The notes beneath the pieces were generated by a model. That model was not told the origin of the DNA, made no database searches, and saw only the letters and a program-made list of their open reading frames with translations. Made by a program: the position numbers and the translations under genes. Shown piece after piece: positions 33,797-44,948 of a stretch of DNA of 64,000 nucleotides. How positions within the stretch are numbered: the stretch's first letter is position 1; each line of letters opens with the position of its first letter. The stretch comes from Gallibacterium genomosp. 1 (lineage in GTDB: Bacteria > Pseudomonadota > Gammaproteobacteria > Enterobacterales > Pasteurellaceae). The stretch is from NCBI RefSeq assembly GCF_000771875.1, contig NZ_JPXX01000012.1:1-64000 (forward strand), given 5' to 3'.

Positions 33797-34488
33797 TGTT
33801 TTTCCTCTTTTTGTTGTTGCAGTAAATAAAATTCGGCTAATGCCAGATCTTCCGGACGGGTAATTTTGATATTATCGCTGCGACCGGAAACTAATTGCGG
33901 ATAATCACCGATTAACTCCAGTGCAGAGGCTTCATCGGTAACACTTAACCCTTGTTGATGAGCATATTGCAACGCTTGTTTTAAACGTTGTGCCGGGAAA
34001 AATTGTGGCGTTAATGCGTGCCATAAACGTGATCTATCTTCCGTTTTTTCAATCTGCTGTCGATTTGGAAAAGCTTTTTTGATAGTGTCAACAACTGGTT
34101 TAGCCAAAATAGCTCCCTGAGTATCGGTTATCGCACATAATTTATCTAAATCCTGATGGGTAATGCAGGGTCTGGCAGCATCGTGTACCATCACCCAACC
34201 ATCTTCATCAACAGTTTTTAAGGCATTTAATACTGACTGATCGCGGCTTTTACCGCCAATTACCCATTTGATTTTTGGATGATTTTTTAACGGAAATTGG
34301 GAAATATAGGGATCTTCAGCGGCAACAGCGACAATAATTTTTTCAATTGCAACATAAGTGAGAAGTTTTTCCAATGTGTGTTGCAAAATGGTTTTGCCGA
34401 GCAAAGAGAGATACTGCTTTGGGCAGTTGCTTTGCATACGACTGCCAACACCGGCAGCAGGGACAATAGCAAATATTCGACGAATCAT
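33793..34488 (-). CDS. ispD: 2-C-methyl-D-erythritol 4-phosphate cytidylyltransferase
   Basis: Third step of the MEP pathway. The 231 residues have the nucleotide-binding start [30 protein letters not shown] and [10 protein letters not shown] long-standing cluster with ispF and ftsB; begins 14 nt after ftsB. The truD gene that separates ispF from surE in E. coli is absent. Confidence 0.96.
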   Translation of the reverse strand: MIRRIFAIVPAAGVGSRMQSNCPKQYLSLLGKTILQHTLEKLLTYVAIEKIIVAVAAEDPYISQFPLKNHPKIKWVIGGKSRDQSVLNALKTVDEDGWVMVHDAARPCITHQDLDKLCAITDTQGAILAKPVVDTIKKAFPNRQQIEKTEDRSRLWHALTPQFFPAQRLKQALQYAHQQGLSVTDEASALELIGDYPQLVSGRSDNIKITRPEDLALAEFYLLQQQKEEKQ

Positions 34489-34502
34489 TAACGAATGCTC
34501 CT

Positions 34503-34781
34503 TTATTTTTCAGATTTTAAGATACGATAAAAAGTTTCATTCGGTTTGACCATTTCATAATTTCTGCGAGCACGTTCTTCAACCGCCGCAAAACCCTGTT
34601 TTAAATCTTGTGTTTCCGCTTTTGCTTCTTGGTTAATTTGGCTCTGTTTTTCATTGATGCTTTTCTGTTGACTGATTTCTGTTATTGTTTGTTTATAAGT
34701 TTTATAACCGGAATCACCGAACCAAAAGTTATAAATTGAAATTAATAATAATGAGAATAAAGCGATAGTTAATAAACGCAT
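34503..34781 (-). CDS. ftsB: cell division protein FtsB
   Basis: Bitopic divisome protein that bridges FtsL and FtsQ. The 92 residues consist of an N-terminal membrane helix (about 3-21), a coiled coil with many Gln/Lys/Glu (about 30-65) and the short conserved C-terminal part [20 protein letters not shown]. First gene of the minus-strand ftsB-ispD-ispF-surE-pcm-yqaA-nlpD run. Confidence 0.93.
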   Translation of the reverse strand: MRLLTIALFSLLLISIYNFWFGDSGYKTYKQTITEISQQKSINEKQSQINQEAKAETQDLKQGFAAVEERARRNYEMVKPNETFYRILKSEK

Positions 34782-34963
34782 AAAACGAAATAAGCTAGCG
34801 AAAATGAATAGTGCATAGTTTACCTTGAATTACATCACAATACGACATTTAATCTCGTAAACGAGAGGGATAGATAATTAACGATTTTATTTCATAAACC
34901 CCTAAGGTAAGATAACCAATTTATTTTAACGATAAAACAGAATTGATATTTAGGTGCAAATTG
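34782..34963. promoter_or_regulatory. divergent promoter region ftsB / fmt
   Basis: A 182-bp non-coding gap from which two long gene runs are transcribed in opposite directions. It includes a short perfect palindrome TCTCGT-AA-ACGAGA (34853-34866). I could not pick a reliable promoter pair by eye. Confidence 0.4.
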
Positions 34964-35920
34964 ATGAAACCTTTAAAAATTATTTTTGCCGGCACGCCCG
35001 ATTTTGCGGCAAAACATTTGCAGGCGTTATTAGACTCTCAACATCAGGTGATTGCGGTTTATACTCAGCCAGACAAACCGGCGGGACGAGGTAAAAAATT
35101 ACAACCAAGTGCAGTTAAGCAGTTGGCATTGGCTCATAATCTATCTGTTTTTCAACCGAAATCACTACGTAAAGAAGAGGCTCAACAGCAATTAGCACAA
35201 TTAAATGCTGATGTAATGGTAGTGGTAGCTTATGGGTTAATTTTACCGAAAGCAGTGTTGGAGATGCCTCGTTTAGGCTGTTTAAATGTTCACGGTTCAT
35301 TATTGCCTCGTTGGCGAGGTGCTGCGCCGATTCAACGTGCGATTTGGGCAGGCGATGACCAAACTGGTGTCACCATTATGCAGATGGATGAAGGTTTAGA
35401 TACTGGTGATATGTTGTATAAAGTAAGTTGTGAAATCAGCAAGGATGAAACTTCCGCATCGTTATATCAAAAGTTAGCTACATTGGCACCAAAAGCATTA
35501 ATTGAGGTGTTGGATCATTTAGATGAGGGCAAATATCCGCCACAAGCGCAACAAAATGAATTCAGCAATTATGCCGAAAAATTAAGTAAAGAAGAGGCAA
35601 AATTGGATTGGTCATTGCCGGCAGCTCAGCTTGAACGTTGCATTCGAGCATTTAATCCGTGGCCGATTAGTTGGTTGGAAACAACGGATGCTCAAGGTAA
35701 TAAACAAATATTGAAAGTTTATCAAGCCACTGTGTTGCCACATCAAAATCAAACAGCTGGCACTGTGTTGCAGGTAAATAAACAGGGAATACAGATTGCT
35801 ACTGCTGATGGTGTATTGAATATTACACAATTACAGCCGGCAGGTAAGAAACCGATGACAGTGCAAGATTTCCTTAATGGACGCAGTGATTGGTTTGAAG
35901 TCGGAAAACAACTTGATTAA
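34964..35920 (+). CDS. fmt: methionyl-tRNA formyltransferase
   Basis: Formylates initiator Met-tRNA. The ATG at 34964 (318 residues, [16 protein letters not shown]) is preceded by AGGTG; the upstream ATG at 34943 adds seven atypical residues. Catalytic region [19 protein letters not shown] near residue 108 and [11 protein letters not shown] are intact, followed by the C-terminal OB-like domain. The usual partner def (peptide deformylase) is not upstream here. Confidence 0.96.
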   Translation: MKPLKIIFAGTPDFAAKHLQALLDSQHQVIAVYTQPDKPAGRGKKLQPSAVKQLALAHNLSVFQPKSLRKEEAQQQLAQLNADVMVVVAYGLILPKAVLEMPRLGCLNVHGSLLPRWRGAAPIQRAIWAGDDQTGVTIMQMDEGLDTGDMLYKVSCEISKDETSASLYQKLATLAPKALIEVLDHLDEGKYPPQAQQNEFSNYAEKLSKEEAKLDWSLPAAQLERCIRAFNPWPISWLETTDAQGNKQILKVYQATVLPHQNQTAGTVLQVNKQGIQIATADGVLNITQLQPAGKKPMTVQDFLNGRSDWFEVGKQLD

Positions 35921-35931
35921 GTGAGCCAGAA

Positions 35932-37254
35932 ATGAAACCTCAATTATCTAAAAAAATGCCGTTGCGAGCGGTGATGGCTGAAGTGATATTGCAAGTGTTG
36001 GATCAAGGAAAATCACTCTCTTCATTATTACCGGAGGCACAACAACGTGTTTCCCTACAGGATATGGGATTGTTACAGGAAGTTTGTTTTGGTATCTGTC
36101 GTGTTTTACCAAGACTGGAACGTATTATCGGTAAATTGGTGACTAAACCTTTAAAAGGAAAAACTCGCATTGTTCATTGTCTGTTATTAGTGGGGTTGTA
36201 TCAGTTACTTTATACCCGTATTCCGGCACACGCCGCAGTCGATGAAGTAGTAAAAGCAACCAAAGTATTAAAAGTGGAGAGCTTTCGTGGCTTGGTCAAT
36301 GGTGTAATGCGTCATTTTTTGCGAGAGCAAGAGTCGATTTTGGCGGTGATTGATAAACATTGGCAAACATTACATCCGGAATGGTTGGTGAATCTATTGA
36401 AATCTTATTATCCGCAAAATTGGCGACAGATTGTTGAAGAAAATAATCAAAAACCGCCGATGTGGTTACGCGTTAATCAACAATATTGTAGTACCGAACA
36501 GTATCAACAGTTATTAGCACAACAACAAATTGCCAGTGAAGTATCACAACTACCTTCTGCTTTACGTTTACAAAACGCCATTTCAGTGGAGCAGTTGCCT
36601 AATTTTGAACAGGGCTGGGTAAGCGTTCAGGATTGTCACGCACAATGGGCAGCATTGCTATTAGATGGGCAGAATAATGAAACGATATTGGATGCTTGTG
36701 CTGCACCAGGCGGAAAGACAACGCATATTTTAGAATTAGCACCACAAGCAGTAGTCACTGCTTTGGACGTTGATGTTGGTCGTTTGCAACGAGTTGAGCA
36801 GAATTTGCAACGCCTCAATCAGCACGCAAACGTGATTTGCGGTGATGCATCACAGCCGCAACAATGGTTGAATAATGATGAAAGGTTTGATCGTATTTTA
36901 TTGGATGCACCTTGTTCGGCAACCGGTGTGATTCGTCGTCATCCAGACATCAAATGGTTGCGACAGCCAAGTGATATAGAGCAGTTGGTTGCATTACAAA
37001 AACAGATTTTGGAGGCCTTATGGCAACGACTAAAAGTAAATGGTGTTTTACTTTATGCGACTTGTTCTATTTTGCCACAGGAAAATAGTGAGCAAATTCG
37101 ATCTTTTTTAGCGACGCATTCCGATGCAAAATTGAGCGCAGTTGATTTAGGCGAGCAGGGCATAGATACCGGATTCGGTTTTCAATGTTTTCCGCATCAA
37201 CAAGGCGGAGATGGTTTCTTTTATGCCAAATTAGTGAAACAAGCTGAAAGGTAA
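35932..37254 (+). CDS. rsmB: 16S rRNA (cytosine967-C5)-methyltransferase
   Basis: Methylates C967 of 16S rRNA. The 440 residues comprise an N-terminal NusB-like domain (to about 140) and a C-terminal Rossmann methyltransferase with [15 protein letters not shown], catalytic [18 protein letters not shown] and the second Cys in [14 protein letters not shown]. It starts 11 nt after fmt and precedes trkA by 5 nt. Confidence 0.96.
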   Translation: MKPQLSKKMPLRAVMAEVILQVLDQGKSLSSLLPEAQQRVSLQDMGLLQEVCFGICRVLPRLERIIGKLVTKPLKGKTRIVHCLLLVGLYQLLYTRIPAHAAVDEVVKATKVLKVESFRGLVNGVMRHFLREQESILAVIDKHWQTLHPEWLVNLLKSYYPQNWRQIVEENNQKPPMWLRVNQQYCSTEQYQQLLAQQQIASEVSQLPSALRLQNAISVEQLPNFEQGWVSVQDCHAQWAALLLDGQNNETILDACAAPGGKTTHILELAPQAVVTALDVDVGRLQRVEQNLQRLNQHANVICGDASQPQQWLNNDERFDRILLDAPCSATGVIRRHPDIKWLRQPSDIEQLVALQKQILEALWQRLKVNGVLLYATCSILPQENSEQIRSFLATHSDAKLSAVDLGEQGIDTGFGFQCFPHQQGGDGFFYAKLVKQAER

Positions 37255-37259
37255 GAAGG

Positions 37260-38636
37260 GTGAAAATTATCATATTGGGGGCCGGTCAGGTTGGCGGTAC
37301 GTTAGCAGAGAATTTGGTTAGCGAAGATAACGAAATCACGTTAGTAGATAATGATATTGAACGATTGAATCGTTTGCAGGATAAGCACGATTTACGTGTC
37401 GTTCACGGTAATGCATCATCGCCACGTACTCTACGTGAAGCAGGGGCTACTGATGCAGATATGCTGGTGGCGGTTACCAGTTCGGATGAAGTCAATATGG
37501 TGGCTTGTCAGGTGGCTTATACACTATTTAAAGTTCCGACAAAAATTGCGCGTATCCGTAATGCTGAATATATTCGTGAAAAAGATAAACTGTTTAAGAA
37601 TGAAGTTTTGCCTATCGATCATATTATTTCACCTGAACAGTTGGTAATTGATGATATTGCCCGTTTGGTGAATTACCCCGGAACATTACAAGTAGCTAAT
37701 TTTGCGGATGGATTGATCAGTTTAGCTGTAGTTAAGGCTTATTACGGTGGGCCTTTAGTTGGCTACTCCATTTCAATGTTACAGGAACATTTGCCACATA
37801 TTGATGCACGTGTTGTATCTATTTGGCGTCAAGATAAAGTGATTCGACCGCAAGGTTCAACCATTATTGAAGCGGGCGATGAAGTGACTTTTATTTGTGC
37901 CAGTCAGCACATCCGTGCGGTGATGAGTGAATTGCAACGGTTAGAGAAAAATTATCGTCGCATAATGATTGTTGGCGGTGGTAATGTGGGGTCGGGCTTG
38001 GCAAGAACACTGGAAAATGATTACAGTGTTAAACTGGTTGAGCGTAATCAAAAGCGAGCGGAAATATTGGCGGAGAGATTATCAAAAACCATTGTTTTTT
38101 GTGCCGATGCCTCTGATCAATCTTTTCTGTTTGAAGAACATATTGAAAATATTGATGCATTTATTGCCTTAACCAGTGATGATGAAGCCAATATTATGGC
38201 ATCACTGTTGGCAAAACGGTTGGGAACAAAAAAAGCGATTGCTTTAATCCAACGTATTGCTTATCTGCATTTGGTACAGGGCGGCACGATCGATATTGCC
38301 ATTTCACCGCAACAGGCGACTGTTTCGGCACTGTTAAGTTATGTCAGAAAAGGCGATATTGTGAATGTTACCGTATTGCGGCGCGGTGTGGCTGAAGTGA
38401 TCGAAATTGTGGCTCACGGTAATGTACAAACTTCACAAGTTATTGGACGTGAGTTGAAAAAAATCAAAATTCCGCAAGGCGTGATCATCGGGGCAGTTAG
38501 TCGTAACGGTGAAGTGTTAATTGCCAATGAGGAGTTGATGATTGAAGAAAATGATCACGTTATTTTGTTCTTGCAAGATAAAAAGTATATTGCTGAAGTG
38601 GAAAAATTATTCCAACCAAGCCCGTTCTTTATCTAA
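37260..38636 (+). CDS. trkA: Trk potassium uptake regulatory subunit TrkA
   Basis: Cytosolic NAD(H)-binding gating ring of the Trk K+ uptake system. Start codon is GTG at 37260 with AAGAAG upstream. The 458 residues contain two tandem RCK modules, each with a Rossmann motif: [10 protein letters not shown] at residues 7-16 and [10 protein letters not shown] near 239. Directly followed by its channel partner trkH 12 nt later, so channel and regulator are co-expressed here. Confidence 0.96.
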   Translation: MKIIILGAGQVGGTLAENLVSEDNEITLVDNDIERLNRLQDKHDLRVVHGNASSPRTLREAGATDADMLVAVTSSDEVNMVACQVAYTLFKVPTKIARIRNAEYIREKDKLFKNEVLPIDHIISPEQLVIDDIARLVNYPGTLQVANFADGLISLAVVKAYYGGPLVGYSISMLQEHLPHIDARVVSIWRQDKVIRPQGSTIIEAGDEVTFICASQHIRAVMSELQRLEKNYRRIMIVGGGNVGSGLARTLENDYSVKLVERNQKRAEILAERLSKTIVFCADASDQSFLFEEHIENIDAFIALTSDDEANIMASLLAKRLGTKKAIALIQRIAYLHLVQGGTIDIAISPQQATVSALLSYVRKGDIVNVTVLRRGVAEVIEIVAHGNVQTSQVIGRELKKIKIPQGVIIGAVSRNGEVLIANEELMIEENDHVILFLQDKKYIAEVEKLFQPSPFFI

Positions 38637-38648
38637 AAAGGTAACACT

Positions 38649-40091
38649 ATGTTTAATCGACCATTTATTCTCTACATTTTAGGTTCAGTGCTTTCTAAAA
38701 TTGCGTGGTTGATGATTATTCCGTTAATCGTAACCTTTTTTCATAATGGTGATGGTTTGATTGGTTTTTTAATCTGTATCGGCATCACTCATTTTGTCTC
38801 TTTTATTTTAACGCGTAAAAAACCGCAAGATATGCGCTTACGTGTGAAAGATATGCTGTTGTTGACGACTCTGATTTGGGTGATTAGTTGCGTGTTCAGT
38901 GCATTACCATTTATTGTAATCAGTGATTTTAGTTTTACTGATGCCTATTTTGAAACTGTTTCTGGTCTGACAACTACAGGTTCTAGCATTATTGTTGATG
39001 TGAGCGATACCTCTCCGGCACTGTTAATGTGGCGTTCTACAATGCAATGGTTAGGAGGTTTAGGCTTTATTGTGATGGCAGTTGCGGTGTTGCCGTTCTT
39101 AAATGTGGGGGGAATGACATTGTTCCGAACCGAGTCTTCTGATAAATCCGATAAAATTTTGCCGCAAGCACGAGATATTGCTAAAAGTATTATTCAGATT
39201 TATCTCTCTTTAACCGTTATTTGTCTATTTTGCTATATGTGGTCGGAAATGGATTTTTTTGATGCAATTAATCACGCCTTTACCACGATTGCAACCGGCG
39301 GATTTTCGACACGCAGTGGCTCAATGAGTGAATTTAACAGTAATACACAATGGATTTGCACGGTATTTATGTTTATCGGCTCATTACCTTTCCTATTAAT
39401 GGTGCAGGCAATTCATCGGCGAAATATTTGGGTTTTATTCCGTGATCAGCAATTAATGGGATTTACTGTTTTTGTTTTTATTGTTGCTTTATTCACTGCT
39501 GCTTGGCTCAATTATGAGAATGTATTTAGTTGGCAGGATAGCCTTCGTTATGCTTTTTTTAATTTAATTAATATTATGTCCACTTGTGGCTTTAGTTTAG
39601 GTAATTTTGATACTTGGACGGCAACCACAACAATGATATTTACGGTCGCTTTTATTTTAGGAGGGTGTTCAGGCTCAACTACCGGTGGAATTAAGATATT
39701 CCGTTTTCAAATAATGTTCCAAGTATTAAAACATCAAATATTAAGATTGATTCATCCAAATAGTATTTCCGCTGTACATTATAATCGCCATACGGTATCA
39801 AATGAAACAGTGTTTGGGATTGTAGGATTTATCTTCAGTTACTTTATGATTATGGCTGTATTAGCAGTGTTAATGGCAATTTCAGGAATGAATTTTGAAA
39901 GTGCGTGGAGTGCGGCTGCAACAGCAATCAGTAATGTTGGACCGGGATTTGGTAATGAAGTAGGAGCCAGTGGCAGTTTTGCTAATATTCCGACAGTAGC
40001 AAAATGGCTGATGATTTTAGGAATGTTATTGGGACGACTTGAAATTATGACAATTCTTATTTTATTGTTTCCTAATTTTTGGAAAAAATAG
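38649..40091 (+). CDS. trkH: Trk potassium uptake channel TrkH
   Basis: Inner-membrane K+ channel subunit. The 480 residues have the SKT-family fold of four membrane-pore-membrane repeats; pore-loop sequences with selectivity glycines include SGLTTTGSS, TIATGGFSTRSGS, NIMSTCGFSLGNF and SNVGPGFGNEVG. Extends the rsmB-trkA operon and is followed by mscL under its own promoter candidate. Confidence 0.96.
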   Translation: MFNRPFILYILGSVLSKIAWLMIIPLIVTFFHNGDGLIGFLICIGITHFVSFILTRKKPQDMRLRVKDMLLLTTLIWVISCVFSALPFIVISDFSFTDAYFETVSGLTTTGSSIIVDVSDTSPALLMWRSTMQWLGGLGFIVMAVAVLPFLNVGGMTLFRTESSDKSDKILPQARDIAKSIIQIYLSLTVICLFCYMWSEMDFFDAINHAFTTIATGGFSTRSGSMSEFNSNTQWICTVFMFIGSLPFLLMVQAIHRRNIWVLFRDQQLMGFTVFVFIVALFTAAWLNYENVFSWQDSLRYAFFNLINIMSTCGFSLGNFDTWTATTTMIFTVAFILGGCSGSTTGGIKIFRFQIMFQVLKHQILRLIHPNSISAVHYNRHTVSNETVFGIVGFIFSYFMIMAVLAVLMAISGMNFESAWSAAATAISNVGPGFGNEVGASGSFANIPTVAKWLMILGMLLGRLEIMTILILLFPNFWKK

Positions 40092-40101
40092 TTAAAAATA
40101 T

Positions 40102-40130
40102 TTGTATCACATTTTCAATAAAAATATAAT
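40102..40130 (+). promoter_or_regulatory. candidate sigma-70 promoter for mscL
   Basis: TTGTAT (40102-40107), 17-nt spacer, perfect TATAAT (40125-40130), about 50 nt upstream of the mscL start in the trkH-mscL gap. Confidence 0.5.
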
Positions 40131-40179
40131 GTGCGCCGTTTTAACATTTGATTATTAATTTTAGATTGGAAGTATAAAA

Positions 40180-40581
40180 ATGAGTTTTTTTAAAGAATTC
40201 CGTGAGTTTGCAATGCGTGGTAATGTCGTTGATATGGCTGTCGGGGTTATTATCGGCGGTGCATTTGGTAAAATTGTAAGCTCTTTAGTTGGTGATGTTG
40301 TAATGCCGATTATCGGTTTATTGGTAGGCGGAGTTGATTTTAAAGATCTTAAAATTATTTTGCGCGGACCGGTCGGTGATATACCAGCAGTGACCTTAAA
40401 TTATGGTATGTTTATTCAAACTGTTTTTGATTTCATTATTATTGCATTTGCTATTTTTGTTGCAATTAAAGCGATGAATAAATTAAAACGTGAAAAACCG
40501 GTAGAAGAACCAAAACCTGCTGAACCAAGCGCAGAAGAAAAATTATTAACAGAAATTCGTGATTTATTAAAAAATAAATAA
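40180..40581 (+). CDS. mscL: large-conductance mechanosensitive channel MscL
   Basis: Pentameric emergency release valve opened by membrane tension on hypo-osmotic shock. The 133 residues start [30 protein letters not shown] (first 10 shown as the N-terminal helix leading into TM1), with TM2 at about 75-97 and a charged C-terminal bundle rich in Glu/Pro/Lys. The K+ uptake and MscL genes adjacent to each other form an osmotic-response neighbourhood. Confidence 0.96.
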   Translation: MSFFKEFREFAMRGNVVDMAVGVIIGGAFGKIVSSLVGDVVMPIIGLLVGGVDFKDLKIILRGPVGDIPAVTLNYGMFIQTVFDFIIIAFAIFVAIKAMNKLKREKPVEEPKPAEPSAEEKLLTEIRDLLKNK

Positions 40582-40592
40582 TTAAGGATTTT

Positions 40593-41123
40593 ATGCAACA
40601 AGAACAAACAACTCCAAAACCAAATGCGATTGCTAAATTGATTTTTGCCAGTAGATGGGTTCAATTGCCGATCTATCTTGGTTTAATCGTGGTACAGATT
40701 ATTTATGCCTTTAAATTTTTGAAATCACTTTGGCATTTGATAGTAAATCTTAATCAAATGGATGAAAACACAATAATGTTAGCAGTGTTGAATCTGATTG
40801 ATGTGGTTATGATTGCCAACTTATTGGTGATGGTGTTGGTTGGCGGTTATGAAACTTTTGTTTCTAAATTAAATACTGATAATCATCCGGATCAACCGGA
40901 ATGGTTGGATCACGTTAATGCTTCAGTGTTGAAAGTGAAGTTATCAATGGCGATAATTAGTATTTCCTCTATTCATATGTTGCAGACATTTATTAATGCG
41001 GCTAATTTGCCGGAAAAACAGGTTATGTGGCAATTGTTTTTACATCTCGGTTTCTTAGCATCAGCATTGGCGGTGGCATATACTGATAGGATTTTATATA
41101 ACACAACGCATAAACAGCATTAA
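40593..41123 (+). CDS. yqhA: UPF0114 (YqhA-like) membrane protein
   Basis: Uncharacterised inner-membrane protein with about four hydrophobic segments in 176 residues (near 18-40, 58-82, 110-130, 140-160). Typical sequence blocks are [30 protein letters not shown] and [17 protein letters not shown]. It begins 11 nt after mscL and is probably co-transcribed with it. Function unknown. Confidence 0.88.
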   Translation: MQQEQTTPKPNAIAKLIFASRWVQLPIYLGLIVVQIIYAFKFLKSLWHLIVNLNQMDENTIMLAVLNLIDVVMIANLLVMVLVGGYETFVSKLNTDNHPDQPEWLDHVNASVLKVKLSMAIISISSIHMLQTFINAANLPEKQVMWQLFLHLGFLASALAVAYTDRILYNTTHKQH

Positions 41124-41165
41124 TAATGATAGATGTACTTTTAAAATTCTTCTAAGATATAAACT

Positions 41166-41208
41166 AAACCTACATTTTGAAGTCAGTTCATTTTGTAGGT
41201 TTTTTTGT
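41166..41208 (+). terminator. terminator after yqhA
   Basis: Nine-bp stem AAACCTACA/TGTAGGTTT (41166-41174, 41194-41202) with extra inner pairing TGAA/TTCA, followed by a run of T on the plus strand. Confidence 0.85.
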
Positions 41209-41435
41209 AGAATTGTCAAACCAAGTACAATACCTTATGAAAAAACTTCATAAGGTGTTCTGAGTTACTCCTATTGATTTATTCTCTTACTGTTTTGGGA
41301 AATTTTCCTGTATTAGCCCATTGCTGTTCTCATCAATAATGTTTAATTGGGATTTTTCCACGATGTTCTTCGTTCTAGCGAGCTTTAAAAATAAAATGGT
41401 ACTATCAGCTTATTAAGATATGTTAATGAAATTAA
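41209..41435. other. non-coding region on the 3' side of selC
   Basis: About 225 bases with no intact gene. It contains a perfect 10-bp hairpin ACCTTATGAA/TTCATAAGGT (41232-41241, 41247-41256) without a U-run. The minus strand reads like a stop-riddled eroded coding sequence in one frame, but I cannot assign it to a family. No integrase or attachment-site duplicate of the tRNA end was seen. Confidence 0.35.
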
Positions 41436-41530
41436 TGGCGGAGAGTCATAGGAGTTGAACCTACCCAAGACTGCTGGCAGCCTTAACAGGATTTGAAGTC
41501 CTGCCGCCTCACCGGAAACGACGACTCTCC
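41436..41530 (-). tRNA. selC: tRNA-Sec (anticodon UCA)
   Basis: A 95-nt selenocysteine tRNA on the minus strand, closely resembling E. coli selC. The acceptor arm is 8 bp (GGAGAGTC/GACTCTCC), the anticodon TCA is at 41496-41494 within GACTTCAAATC, there is a long extra arm, the T loop is GGTTCAACTCC, and the 3' end GCCA is encoded. It lies divergently 100 bp upstream of selA, so tRNA, selenocysteine synthase and the special elongation factor are clustered. No selenoprotein gene is visible in the window. Confidence 0.96.
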
Positions 41531-41629
41531 CGAGAGTGTAAGATATGTAACAAAAGTGTACTCATTTTACTGAATTTTTCTGATAAAAACAGTATTATTT
41601 ATTTTATTTTCAATAATTAGGAATCTGTT

Positions 41630-43021
41630 ATGTCAGGATTTTACCGACAACTTCCCTCTATTGATCGTTTACTGAAAACCGAAAACGGTATACTTCTTCT
41701 GGAAGAGTATGGACATAGCGCAACGGTTTCAGCAATGCGTAATTTTTTACAGCAAGCAAGGGAGTTCATTAAAATATCGGCACAATTACCGTCGTTTTGT
41801 GTAGATGATCAGGCTTTTTTGCGACAAGTGGAATTATCGTTACAACAGCAACGGCAAGTTGCCATTCAACCGGTGCATAATTTAACCGGAACGGTGCTAC
41901 ATACGAATTTAGGTAGGGCTATTTGGGCGGAATCGGCACAACAGGCGGCACTACAGGCGATGCGACAAAATGTGGCATTAGAGTTTGATTTGCAACAAGG
42001 TAAGCGTGGACATCGTGATGAAGCAATAAGTGAGTTGTTAGTACGTTTGACAGGTGCAGAAGCTGCTTGTGTTGTGAATAATAATGCAGCAGCAGTGTTG
42101 TTAATGTTAGCGACTTTTGCAAAGGATAGAGAAGTTATTATTTCGCGTGGTGAGCTGATCGAAATTGGTGGTGCTTTCCGTATTCCCGACATTATGCAAC
42201 AGGCAGGTTGTAAGCTAGTAGAGGTTGGTACAACAAATCGTACACACTTGCGTGATTATGCACAAGCAATCAATGAAAATACTGCTTTTTTATTGAAGGT
42301 GCATAGCAGTAATTATCAAATTGTCGGTTTTACTAATAGTGTTAGTGAAGAAGAGTTAGTACAGTTGGGGAAAAATAAAAATATTCCAGTAATTACTGAT
42401 TTAGGTAGTGGAGCGTTGATCGATTTTCGTAATTATGGTTTGCCATACGAACCACAAGTACAACAGAAAGTGGTGGCGGGAGTGGATTTAATCTCGTTTT
42501 CTGGTGACAAATTATTGGGTGGGCCACAGGCAGGCATTATTGTCGGCAAAAAAGCGTTGATTGAGCAATTACAACAACATCCGTTAAAACGAGTGTTGCG
42601 TTGTGATAAGGTGATTTTAAGTGCATTGGAAGCAACGTTACGCTTATATCTCGAGCCAGAAAAGTTACCTAAATCATTGCCGACATTAAATGCTTTAACA
42701 AAAACTATAGAAGAATTACAAACGCAGGCGCAACAATTATTACAAATGTTACAGGTAAAGTTCGGAGATCGCTTTTATTTAATGATAGAATCTTCTGTTG
42801 CTCAAATTGGTAGTGGGGCGCAACCAATGACAAAAATTGATTCTTTAGCGGTAACTTTGCAGGCAAAATCGACGAAAAGCGAAGATTTATATCAATTAAT
42901 GACAATACTTAAGTCATTATCGCAACCTATTATCGGTCGTGTTGAAAATAATAAATTATGGTTAGATTTGCGTAGTGTAGCACGAATAGAAACATTATTA
43001 ACAACGGTAAATGAATTATGA
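41630..43021 (+). CDS. selA: L-seryl-tRNA(Sec) selenium transferase
   Basis: Pyridoxal-phosphate enzyme that converts Ser-tRNA(Sec) to Sec-tRNA(Sec) using selenophosphate. The 463 residues show [25 protein letters not shown], and the PLP lysine in [17 protein letters not shown] near residue 294. AGGAATC precedes the ATG. It overlaps selB by 4 nt (ATGA), giving translational coupling. Confidence 0.97.
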   Translation: MSGFYRQLPSIDRLLKTENGILLLEEYGHSATVSAMRNFLQQAREFIKISAQLPSFCVDDQAFLRQVELSLQQQRQVAIQPVHNLTGTVLHTNLGRAIWAESAQQAALQAMRQNVALEFDLQQGKRGHRDEAISELLVRLTGAEAACVVNNNAAAVLLMLATFAKDREVIISRGELIEIGGAFRIPDIMQQAGCKLVEVGTTNRTHLRDYAQAINENTAFLLKVHSSNYQIVGFTNSVSEEELVQLGKNKNIPVITDLGSGALIDFRNYGLPYEPQVQQKVVAGVDLISFSGDKLLGGPQAGIIVGKKALIEQLQQHPLKRVLRCDKVILSALEATLRLYLEPEKLPKSLPTLNALTKTIEELQTQAQQLLQMLQVKFGDRFYLMIESSVAQIGSGAQPMTKIDSLAVTLQAKSTKSEDLYQLMTILKSLSQPIIGRVENNKLWLDLRSVARIETLLTTVNEL

Positions 43022-44856
43022 TTATAGTCACGGCGGGACACGTTGATCACGGAAAAACTGCTTTACTTCAAGCATTGACAGGCACTAATGCTGATCGTCT
43101 TCCGGAAGAGAAAAAACGGGGAATGACGATTGATCTTGGTTATGCTTATTTGCCAATCGGTGATCGTGTTCTTGGTTTTATTGATGTGCCGGGACACGAA
43201 AAATTTCTCTCTAATATGTTGGCAGGATTGGGGGGTGTAGATTATGCAATGTTGATGGTGGCGGCAGATGAAGGTATTAAGCCACAAACTGTTGAACATT
43301 TAACCTTACTGTATTTATTGCAGTTTAAACAAATTTTAATTGTTATTACAAAAGCGGATCGTGTTGATTCTAAGCTAATTGAGCAATTATTGCAGAAAAT
43401 TCGCAAGCAATTTCCATTCTTAGCTCAAAATCCTGCATTTATCACTTCCGCTTATTCAGGTCAGGGTATTGATGAGTTAAAGCAGTATTTATTGAAACTG
43501 GAAAATCTGAGTGATCAAAATAAACCGTTCCGTTATGCAATAGATCGCGTATTTACTTTAAAAGGTGCTGGATTAGTAGTCACTGGAACTGTGTTCAGTG
43601 GAGCGGTGTCAGTAGGTGATGAACTTTATCTTTCTTGTGCACAACAGAAGGTTAGGGTTAAAAGCATTCACGCTCAAAATCAGAATTCGTCAAAAGGGGT
43701 TGCCGGGCAACGTGTGGCATTAAATCTTGCTACTGAATTAGGCAAAGATGAGATTAAACGTGGAGATTGGCTTAGTAGTTTAGAAACAATGCCTTTTAGT
43801 GACAGAATAACGATTAAATTAAAACCAAATCAGGTTTTAAATGACAGTCAGGCGGTGCATATTTATTATGCGGCAAATCATACAATTGGCAAATTTACTC
43901 GATTGATCAATGGTGAAAATGATTTAGTTGAATTGGTAATGGATAAACCGTTGTTGATGGCGAGTGGTGATAAATTGATTTTGCGTAATGCTGATGATCA
44001 GCAGACATTAGCTGGTGCAACAGTATTGGAGATTAACTCTCCGAAACGGCATAAACGTACGCCGGAACGGTTGAGTTATCTGCAATCGTTATTACAGTGT
44101 ACTAACAGCATTGAAAGGATCAAATTTTATCTTAAAAATCAGACATTGGAAGTTGCTCATTTACAATGGATAGAGCAGTTGACTTCTAGTCAGTTACGAC
44201 AATTACAACAGCAACAACACTTGTTTTTATACCGTGATCAGGCATTTTCCTTGAATTACCAACAGCAACAACAACAAGCGTTATTACAGCATTTGGCTCA
44301 GTTTCACGAGCAACATCAAGATCAATTAGGAGTTAGTAAGGTACGTTTATGGCGAATGAGTGCCTTGCAACAACCGAAGATATTAATTTTCCATTTTATT
44401 GATCAATTAGTGGCACAGCAGCAGATGCTGCAAGCCAATGGTTGGTTACATTTACCTGAACATCAGATCAGTTTTACTTCACAGGAGCAGCAGCTTTGGC
44501 AAGCGGTGGAGGCGGAATTTACGAAAACCACACAACCTATTTGGGTGCGTGATATGGCAAAAATTTTATCGTTAGATGAACAGGAGATGCGCTGTTTTAT
44601 GTATAAAGCAGGAAAAATGGGATTATTGATTCCAATTGTGAAGGATCGATTTTTCCGTCAGCAAGATATTCAGCGTTTTGCACAATGGTTAAAAGTTTAC
44701 CTTCGTCAATATCAACAGATTTCGGTAAATGAGGTTCGGGATCAACTCGGGTTTGGACGTAAATTATCGGTACAGTTAGTAGAATATTTTGATCGTTCCG
44801 GATTTTTACGACGAAAAGGAAACTTTCATTTATTAAGAGATGAAGATGCTTTTTAA
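43018..44856 (+). CDS. selB: selenocysteine-specific elongation factor SelB
   Basis: Delivers Sec-tRNA(Sec) to UGA codons marked by a SECIS hairpin. The 612 residues start with an EF-Tu-like GTPase ([17 protein letters not shown] at 6-22, [19 protein letters not shown]), two beta-barrel domains, and a C-terminal array of winged helices for SECIS RNA binding, ending LLRDEDAF. The Gln-rich linker near residues 390-425 ([19 protein letters not shown]) is a little unusual but in frame. Confidence 0.96.
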   Translation: MIIVTAGHVDHGKTALLQALTGTNADRLPEEKKRGMTIDLGYAYLPIGDRVLGFIDVPGHEKFLSNMLAGLGGVDYAMLMVAADEGIKPQTVEHLTLLYLLQFKQILIVITKADRVDSKLIEQLLQKIRKQFPFLAQNPAFITSAYSGQGIDELKQYLLKLENLSDQNKPFRYAIDRVFTLKGAGLVVTGTVFSGAVSVGDELYLSCAQQKVRVKSIHAQNQNSSKGVAGQRVALNLATELGKDEIKRGDWLSSLETMPFSDRITIKLKPNQVLNDSQAVHIYYAANHTIGKFTRLINGENDLVELVMDKPLLMASGDKLILRNADDQQTLAGATVLEINSPKRHKRTPERLSYLQSLLQCTNSIERIKFYLKNQTLEVAHLQWIEQLTSSQLRQLQQQQHLFLYRDQAFSLNYQQQQQQALLQHLAQFHEQHQDQLGVSKVRLWRMSALQQPKILIFHFIDQLVAQQQMLQANGWLHLPEHQISFTSQEQQLWQAVEAEFTKTTQPIWVRDMAKILSLDEQEMRCFMYKAGKMGLLIPIVKDRFFRQQDIQRFAQWLKVYLRQYQQISVNEVRDQLGFGRKLSVQLVEYFDRSGFLRRKGNFHLLRDEDAF

Positions 44857-44907
44857 TAAAATAAGCGTAATAGTTAACAACAGGTACAAATAATATTTAA
44901 TTTGTCC

Positions 44908-44913
44908 TATAAT
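44908..44913 (+). promoter_or_regulatory. -10-like element upstream of the type I secretion operon
   Basis: Perfect TATAAT 35 nt upstream of the TolC-like gene start in the 92-bp gap after selB. No good -35 at 16-18 nt was found, so this is tentative. Confidence 0.3.
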
Positions 44914-44948
44914 TACGCGATTTTTAAATTGGTTGAGGAATATAGGTT

